Shown in pieces: positions 12,679 through 16,722 of a stretch of DNA of 16,722 nt. Every line of letters begins with the position of its first letter. Positions within the stretch are counted from its first letter, which is position 1. Where the stretch lies: contig PKWA01000090.1 of the NCBI GenBank assembly GCA_003131665.1, forward strand, positions 238-16,959, given 5' to 3'. The position numbers and the translations under genes are program-made. The notes under the pieces were generated by a model. It made no database searches. It was not told the origin of the DNA and was given only the letters and a program-made list of their open reading frames with translations. This DNA comes from Acidimicrobiaceae bacterium (GTDB lineage: Bacteria; Actinomycetota; Acidimicrobiia; Acidimicrobiales; RAAP-2).

Positions 12679-12706
12679 TCGGCTGACGTCGCGAAAGACG
12701 ATATTG

Positions 12707-12722
12707 ACAGCACTTTTGCTGT
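12707..12722. repeat. Inverted repeat in the divergent methyltransferase/UPF0104 promoter region
   Basis: ACAGCA (12707-12712) and TGCTGT (12717-12722) are exact complements around a 4-base loop. They lie between the two divergent promoters, where a shared operator would be expected. No regulator gene for it was recognised. Confidence 0.35.
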
Positions 12723-12752
12723 TCGACCGCCCCAAATGTTGAGCGACTGACA

Positions 12753-12758
12753 TAGATT
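12753..12758 (+). promoter_or_regulatory. -10 box for the UPF0104-type membrane protein
   Basis: TAGATT is followed by 6 bases (GAACCA) and then ATA GCC ACC. The spacing matches the other leaderless-type genes exactly, but the expected ATG is ATA. Confidence 0.4.
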
Positions 12759-12764
12759 GAACCA

Positions 12765-13796
12765 ATAGCCACCGTCACCAAGCCTCGCTCGCGCCGATCG
12801 CCAGTCGGCCGCATCATCGCGGTCGTCGTCGCGGGACTCAGCCTCTACATCTTGCTGCCGGCCCTGGTTCACGTCATCTCGTCGTGGCCGCGACTCTTCA
12901 CGCTCGATCCGTGGTGGCTACTCGTCGCGCTGCTCTGTGAGATTGCCAGCTTCGTCTGTGCGATGGGGCTGCTTCGTCTCGTGCTGCGAACCAAGAGCTG
13001 GTTCGCGGTCGTCACGGCGGGACTGGCTGGCAACGCGGTCACCAATACCCTGCCGGGTGGCGACGCCGTCGGGGCGAGCGTGCAGTATCGAATGCTCGCT
13101 GGCAGCGGCATCGACACGGTCCAGGCCGCGGGGGGCCTGGCAGTCTCGTCGATCATTGGCGTGGCCGGACTGTTTTTCTTGCCCATCTTCGCCCTCCCGG
13201 TAATCATCGGCGGCGAATCGGTCAGCGCGGGCCTGGTGCACGCCGGTGAACTCGGGGTGATCGGCTTCGTGTTAATAGTGCTCATCGGTGTCGTCTTTTT
13301 AACGACCGATAAGACCTTGTTGGTCATTGGTCGCGTATTGCAATGGTTCCTCAACAAGATGCCGCGACACGCCAAAGGCTCGACAGAATTAGGCGCGCGC
13401 CTGGTCAACGAGCGTGATCAGGTACGAAGCGACCTCGGGAAGAACTGGTGGAAGGCCCTGTTGCTGGTGGCGGGACGTATCGGCTTGGACTACGCCAGCC
13501 TCTTGGCGGTACTGAGGGCCACCGGCACCCGCCCCAATCCCTCGCTCGTCTTGTTGGCCTACGCCGCGACGGCCGTCTTGGCCTTGTTGCCGATCACGCC
13601 CGGCGGTCTGGGCATCGTCGAAGCGAGTCTGAGCGGTCTGTTGGTCTTGGCCCACGTGCCCAGCGCCAACGCCGTCGTCGCGACGTTAGCCTTTCGACTC
13701 GGCTCCTACTGGTTGCCGACCATGGCCGGAGGAGTCTGCTACGTGCTCTACCGGCGCCGCTACGGCGCGCTGCGCCAAAGCGAGAGCGCGGCGTAA
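12765..13796 (+). CDS. UPF0104/LPG-synthase-TM-type membrane protein (start codon ATA or altered)
   Basis: About 343 residues, strongly hydrophobic with around eight membrane segments. The family (lysylphosphatidylglycerol synthase TM region/UPF0104) includes lipid flippase-like proteins. Visible signatures are NAVTNTLPGGDAVGASVQYR and, near the C-terminus, LLPITPGGLGIVEASLSG, both family hallmarks of a re-entrant or substrate-facing loop. The mature N-terminus should be upstream of the first ordinary start (TTG 12852): codons 12783-12851 encode a basic stretch (PRSRRSPVGR) and a typical first membrane helix (IIAVVVAGLSLYILLPALV). The in-frame stop is at 12753, and no ATG, GTG or TTG lies between. 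An ATA at 12765, six bases after TAGATT, is the best-placed start, giving M/IATVTKPRSRR. No soluble synthetase domain is attached. Two more co-directional genes follow. Confidence 0.8.
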   Translation: MATVTKPRSRRSPVGRIIAVVVAGLSLYILLPALVHVISSWPRLFTLDPWWLLVALLCEIASFVCAMGLLRLVLRTKSWFAVVTAGLAGNAVTNTLPGGDAVGASVQYRMLAGSGIDTVQAAGGLAVSSIIGVAGLFFLPIFALPVIIGGESVSAGLVHAGELGVIGFVLIVLIGVVFLTTDKTLLVIGRVLQWFLNKMPRHAKGSTELGARLVNERDQVRSDLGKNWWKALLLVAGRIGLDYASLLAVLRATGTRPNPSLVLLAYAATAVLALLPITPGGLGIVEASLSGLLVLAHVPSANAVVATLAFRLGSYWLPTMAGGVCYVLYRRRYGALRQSESAA

Positions 13797-13863
13797 GTTC
13801 TCTCTGGCCCGCGCATGGCCGGGGCTAGCGTGATTCGAGGAGTTGGACGAAAGGGGCGTGGCG

Positions 13864-15039
13864 ATGGCAAAGAAGCCGGATCCGGACGAGGACGACCTCA
13901 GTACCCGTCGTGCTCAGATCTTTCAGCGAGCCCAACTCAACGATGTCCCGCTCAAGACCATCCTCGTTACCGTGTTCACGGTCGCCGCGGTGTATCTCGC
14001 CGGCAAAGTGCTGTATCGACTGCGCGACGTTCTGCTCTTGATGCTCGTGGGCGGTTTCATAGCGATGTTGTTGAACCCGCTCGTTGACTTGATCCAGAAG
14101 TGGAAACTGCCCCGGCGTGGTGCCGCCGTCTTCGTCGTCACCTTTGTGGCCGTCCTGGCCTTTGCCGGATTGGCCTTCGCCTTCGGCTATCCCTTAGTGA
14201 ACTCAACGACCCATCTCGCCCGGGCACTGCCCGCGTATATTCACCGAGCCGAAGAGGGTAAGGGCTGGATTGGTCACCTCCTTCGCCGTTACCACGTTGA
14301 GAAGTGGCTGCATAAGAACTCCTCGAAACTCGTCACCTTCGCCAAGGGTCTCTCGAAACCGGCGCTCGCTCTTGGACGTGGGGCCGCGACGGTGATGCTC
14401 ATACTGGTCACGCTCTTCGCCTTCGTCGTGCTCTTGCTCTTGGAGGGCCCGAAGATTCGCCGGGCCTCGCTGAAGATGATCTCGCCTGAGCAAGGTGCGT
14501 GGATTACGAGAGTCAGTCGAGAAGTGAGCCGGTCCGCGCTCGGTTTCATGATCGGCAATCTCACGACGTCCCTCATTGCGGGATTCGTCGTTTTTATCAC
14601 CCTGTTCTGTCTCTCGGTGCCCTTCGCGCTGTTGTGGGCCCTGTGGGTCGCCCTCGTGGACTTTCTGCCCCAGATCGGCGGCGCGCTCGCCGGAATCCCA
14701 ACGGTGCTCTTCGCGTTCGTGCACTCCCTCACCGCGGGCATCATCACCGCCGTGGTCTTCTTGATCTACACGCAGATCGAGAATCACGTGCTCTATCCCA
14801 TCATCATGAGCCGCACCGTCAAAATCAATCCTCTGACCGTGTTCGTCGCGATGATCGTCGGTGCGGTCTTGGGCGCGTGGGTCGACGGCATCTTTGGCGG
14901 TTTCGTCGGGGTGATGCTCGCCGTGCCGGGGGCGGCCACCGCTCACGTGTTGTTTCGAGAGATCTGGAACTCGACACGGCCCCCGTCGAGCAACCTCGCC
15001 AGCTCTGGTTCTGACCACGACGTCACCGCGCCCGGCTAG
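13864..15039 (+). CDS. AI-2E transporter family (UPF0118/PerM-like) membrane protein
   Basis: A 391-residue integral membrane protein. A short charged cytoplasmic N-terminus (MAKKPDPDEDD) precedes paired helices at about 32-49 and 55-72 (LLLMLVGGFIAMLLNPLVDLI), a third at 86-108, a long amphipathic middle region (111-170), then helices from 175 on. The diagnostic C-terminal block is DFLPQIGGALAGIPTVL (266-282), YTQIENHVLYPIIMSRTVKINPLTV (302-326) and GGFVGVMLAVPGAA (345-358). Members export small molecules such as autoinducer-2, or act as Na+/H+ antiporters; the substrate here is unknown. AAGGGG lies 7 bases before ATG 13864, preferred over TTG 13843 and GTG 13858. It lies 67 bp after the UPF0104 gene and 21 bp before putA, so co-transcription is likely. 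Confidence 0.92.
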   Translation: MAKKPDPDEDDLSTRRAQIFQRAQLNDVPLKTILVTVFTVAAVYLAGKVLYRLRDVLLLMLVGGFIAMLLNPLVDLIQKWKLPRRGAAVFVVTFVAVLAFAGLAFAFGYPLVNSTTHLARALPAYIHRAEEGKGWIGHLLRRYHVEKWLHKNSSKLVTFAKGLSKPALALGRGAATVMLILVTLFAFVVLLLLEGPKIRRASLKMISPEQGAWITRVSREVSRSALGFMIGNLTTSLIAGFVVFITLFCLSVPFALLWALWVALVDFLPQIGGALAGIPTVLFAFVHSLTAGIITAVVFLIYTQIENHVLYPIIMSRTVKINPLTVFVAMIVGAVLGAWVDGIFGGFVGVMLAVPGAATAHVLFREIWNSTRPPSSNLASSGSDHDVTAPG

Positions 15040-15060
15040 GTCCGTAAGCATGGCTCGGCG

Positions 15061-16722
15061 ATGATCGCTTCGAACGATGACGCGGCAGCGTCCGTACTGA
15101 GCAACGCTCTCGCGCGAGCCCGTCAGTTGATCGACGCCGCGGCGCCGCGCTCCCGCGAAGATCGCGCCACCCGTCGCCGTTTTCGACGACTCTTTCAAGA
15201 TCCGAGCGCCGTGGGCGTCACCATCGCCCTCACTGATGAAGTCATGCGATTTCGCTCCGTTCGTGGAGCGTCGAGCGCGCTGCGCACGGCAGTCAAGAGC
15301 GCGTCGAGCAAGGGCTTCGGTCTGTTCAACCTGATGGGACTTCGCGCCGTCGCCGGGCTTTCTAAGGTGGCGCCGTCACTGGCGATAGGGATCGTCAACT
15401 CGCGCATTCGCACCCTGACCGAGAATCTCATCTTGGACGCCGCACCCGCGTCACTGGGCGAGCGAATCGCGTCGCACGAACGCGAGGGACTTCAATTGAA
15501 CGTCAACGTCCTGGGCGAAGCGGTGCTCGGTGAGCGAGAGGCGAACCGTCGCCTCGAGCGAGTGCTCGAGATGGTGCGACGCGAGGACGTGAACTACGTC
15601 TCGGTGAAGCTCTCGTCGATCGAGAGCCAGCTGTTCACCATTGACCACGCGGGCTCGCTCGAGCGCGTGGCCGCGAAGCTGCGACGTCTCTACACCGAAG
15701 CAAACGCGACGGGCACCTTCGTCAATCTGGACATGGAGGAGTACCGCGACCTTCGTCTGACACTGGACGCCTTCACTACGGTCCTGGGGGAACCGGCCTA
15801 TGCGCACCTTCCAGCCGGCATCGTGCTCCAGGCCTATCTCCCGGAGTCACACGGCGCCCTCGACGAGCTCATCGCCTTCTCCACGGCCCGTCACCAGAAC
15901 GGCGGCGCTGCGATCAAGGTTCGCCTCGTCAAGGGGGCGAACCTGGCGATGGAGCACGTCGAGTCCGAACTGCACGGTTGGTCAGCCGCTCCGTACGACA
16001 ACAAGGCCGACGTCGACGCCAGTTACTGCCGGCTGCTGGACGTCGCGCTTCGCGCCGAGAACGCGGGCGCACTTCGAGTCGGCGTGGCCAGCCACAATCT
16101 CTTTCACGTGGCGTGGGCGCTCGAACTCGCCGAGTCCCGGGGCGTGGCCGAACAACTCGACGTGGAGATGCTCGAAGGCATGGCCAATCCCGAGGCCCGG
16201 GCCCTCGTGGCGAGCGGTCAACCGGTGTTGCTCTACGCGCCGGTGACCCAGCGAGACGATTTCGCCTCGGCCGTGGCGTACCTCGTTCGTCGACTCGACG
16301 AGAACACGGCGCCGGAGAACTATTTGCGCGCGGCGCCCTTCATCGCCGAGGACCCGGCCGTCTTCGATGAACAACAAAAACGATTCATCGACGCCCTGAC
16401 TGCTCGCCACGGCGTGGGCACGCGTCGCAAGCGAACCGACCTCGCCACCTCGACTAACGACTTTGTAAACGAGCCCGACGGCGACCCGACCGACGCCACC
16501 TACGCGAAGGACGTCACCGACGCGCTCGAGGAAGTTCGCCAGCGCGTCGACTTCGTGATCGACTCACTCGATCACCTGAGTGAGTCCCAGCCCAAGGAGT
16601 TCCGTGACGGCCGGGACCCGAACGACCACGGACGCGTCTGGTACCGATATCGCGCGGCCTCCCTGAGCGAGATCGACGAGGCGCTCGAGTTCGCCAGCGC
16701 CGGCTTTGCTACGTGGCACCGC
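15061..16722 (+). CDS. putA: PutA: proline dehydrogenase / P5C dehydrogenase, 5' part
   Basis: The first 554 codons of a bifunctional enzyme that oxidises proline to P5C with FAD and then P5C to glutamate with NAD. It is open at the window edge, so the stop lies beyond. Residues about 130-430 are the PRODH barrel: VSVKLSSI (180-187), FVNLDMEEYRDL (220-231), GIVLQAYLPES (253-263), IKVRLVKGANLAME (285-298), VGVASHNLFHVAWAL (340-354), QLDVEMLEGMA (365-375) and YLVRRLDEN (407-415), whose R410-R411 match the substrate-carboxylate arginines of PutA. A linker of about 60 residues follows, and DGRDPNDHGRVWYRYRAASLSEIDEALEFA (516-545) begins the aldehyde dehydrogenase domain. No N-terminal DNA-binding domain is present, so it is the non-repressor type. 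ATG 15061 is the first usable start; an ATG at 15050 stops after four codons. Likely in one operon with the AI-2E-family gene. Confidence 0.95.
   Translation, partial: MIASNDDAAASVLSNALARARQLIDAAAPRSREDRATRRRFRRLFQDPSAVGVTIALTDEVMRFRSVRGASSALRTAVKSASSKGFGLFNLMGLRAVAGLSKVAPSLAIGIVNSRIRTLTENLILDAAPASLGERIASHEREGLQLNVNVLGEAVLGEREANRRLERVLEMVRREDVNYVSVKLSSIESQLFTIDHAGSLERVAAKLRRLYTEANATGTFVNLDMEEYRDLRLTLDAFTTVLGEPAYAHLPAGIVLQAYLPESHGALDELIAFSTARHQNGGAAIKVRLVKGANLAMEHVESELHGWSAAPYDNKADVDASYCRLLDVALRAENAGALRVGVASHNLFHVAWALELAESRGVAEQLDVEMLEGMANPEARALVASGQPVLLYAPVTQRDDFASAVAYLVRRLDENTAPENYLRAAPFIAEDPAVFDEQQKRFIDALTARHGVGTRRKRTDLATSTNDFVNEPDGDPTDATYAKDVTDALEEVRQRVDFVIDSLDHLSESQPKEFRDGRDPNDHGRVWYRYRAASLSEIDEALEFASAGFATWHR

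Noticed and set aside
14203..15198. Long minus-strand open frame (331 codons) opposite the AI-2E-family gene
   Set aside because: Very rich in Arg, Asp, Glu and His with no recognisable fold; it is the antisense of a convincing membrane-protein frame plus the start of putA in a G+C-rich region.
1..16722. CRISPR arrays, tRNA/rRNA genes, IS elements, prophage genes
   Set aside because: No regularly spaced repeats, no cloverleaf-like segments, and no transposase, integrase or phage structural proteins were seen.

Overview
The window reads as chromosomal DNA of a moderately high-G+C actinobacterium. My best guess is the class Acidimicrobiia, based on the family mix: a fused proline dehydrogenase/P5C dehydrogenase (PutA), an ACT-domain malic enzyme, a DUF4232 exoprotein, an actinobacterial-type secreted repeat protein, and many start codons lying 6-8 bases after a TAnnnT box, as in leaderless actinobacterial mRNAs. 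There is no rRNA, tRNA or marker protein to prove the lineage.

Layout. Bases 96-2648 hold a START-like (SRPBCC) protein, a DUF4232 exoprotein and a HIT -> metallo-beta-lactamase-fold pair. Bases 2763-4196 encode a secreted protein with about six beta-type repeats and a C-terminal LytM/M23-like domain that has lost its metal-binding histidines. Bases 4272-5413 are a small toxin-antitoxin island with HicA-HicB followed at once by a ribbon-helix-helix antitoxin and a MazF/PemK toxin. Bases 5640-8110 carry malic enzyme and a zinc alcohol dehydrogenase, convergent around a hairpin. Bases 8152-10233 carry two divergent small P-loop kinases and a GNAT acetyltransferase. Bases 10352-11484 carry a second accessory module: a winged-helix nucleotidyltransferase overlapping a small HEPN-like helical protein, behind an AT-rich promoter with three copies of a 10-bp operator-like repeat. 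Bases 11494-12666 carry a third small P-loop kinase and a SAM methyltransferase. Bases 12765-16722 are a co-directional run of a UPF0104/LPG-synthase-type membrane protein, an AI-2E-family membrane protein and the first 554 codons of putA, which runs off the window.

How the genes work together. Malic enzyme, alcohol dehydrogenase and PutA are ordinary carbon and redox metabolism. The two accessory blocks (4272-5413 and 10301-11484) are the likely acquired or defence/stress-type parts. The HIT and MBL genes are 3 bp apart and probably co-transcribed. The most unusual observations are the recurring TAnnnT-(6-8)-start spacing, which decides several start codons; the UPF0104 gene, which has that signal but an ATA where an ATG is expected; and the nucleotidyltransferase/HEPN-like pair with its repeated operator. 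I saw no CRISPR array, IS element, prophage or structural RNA gene.
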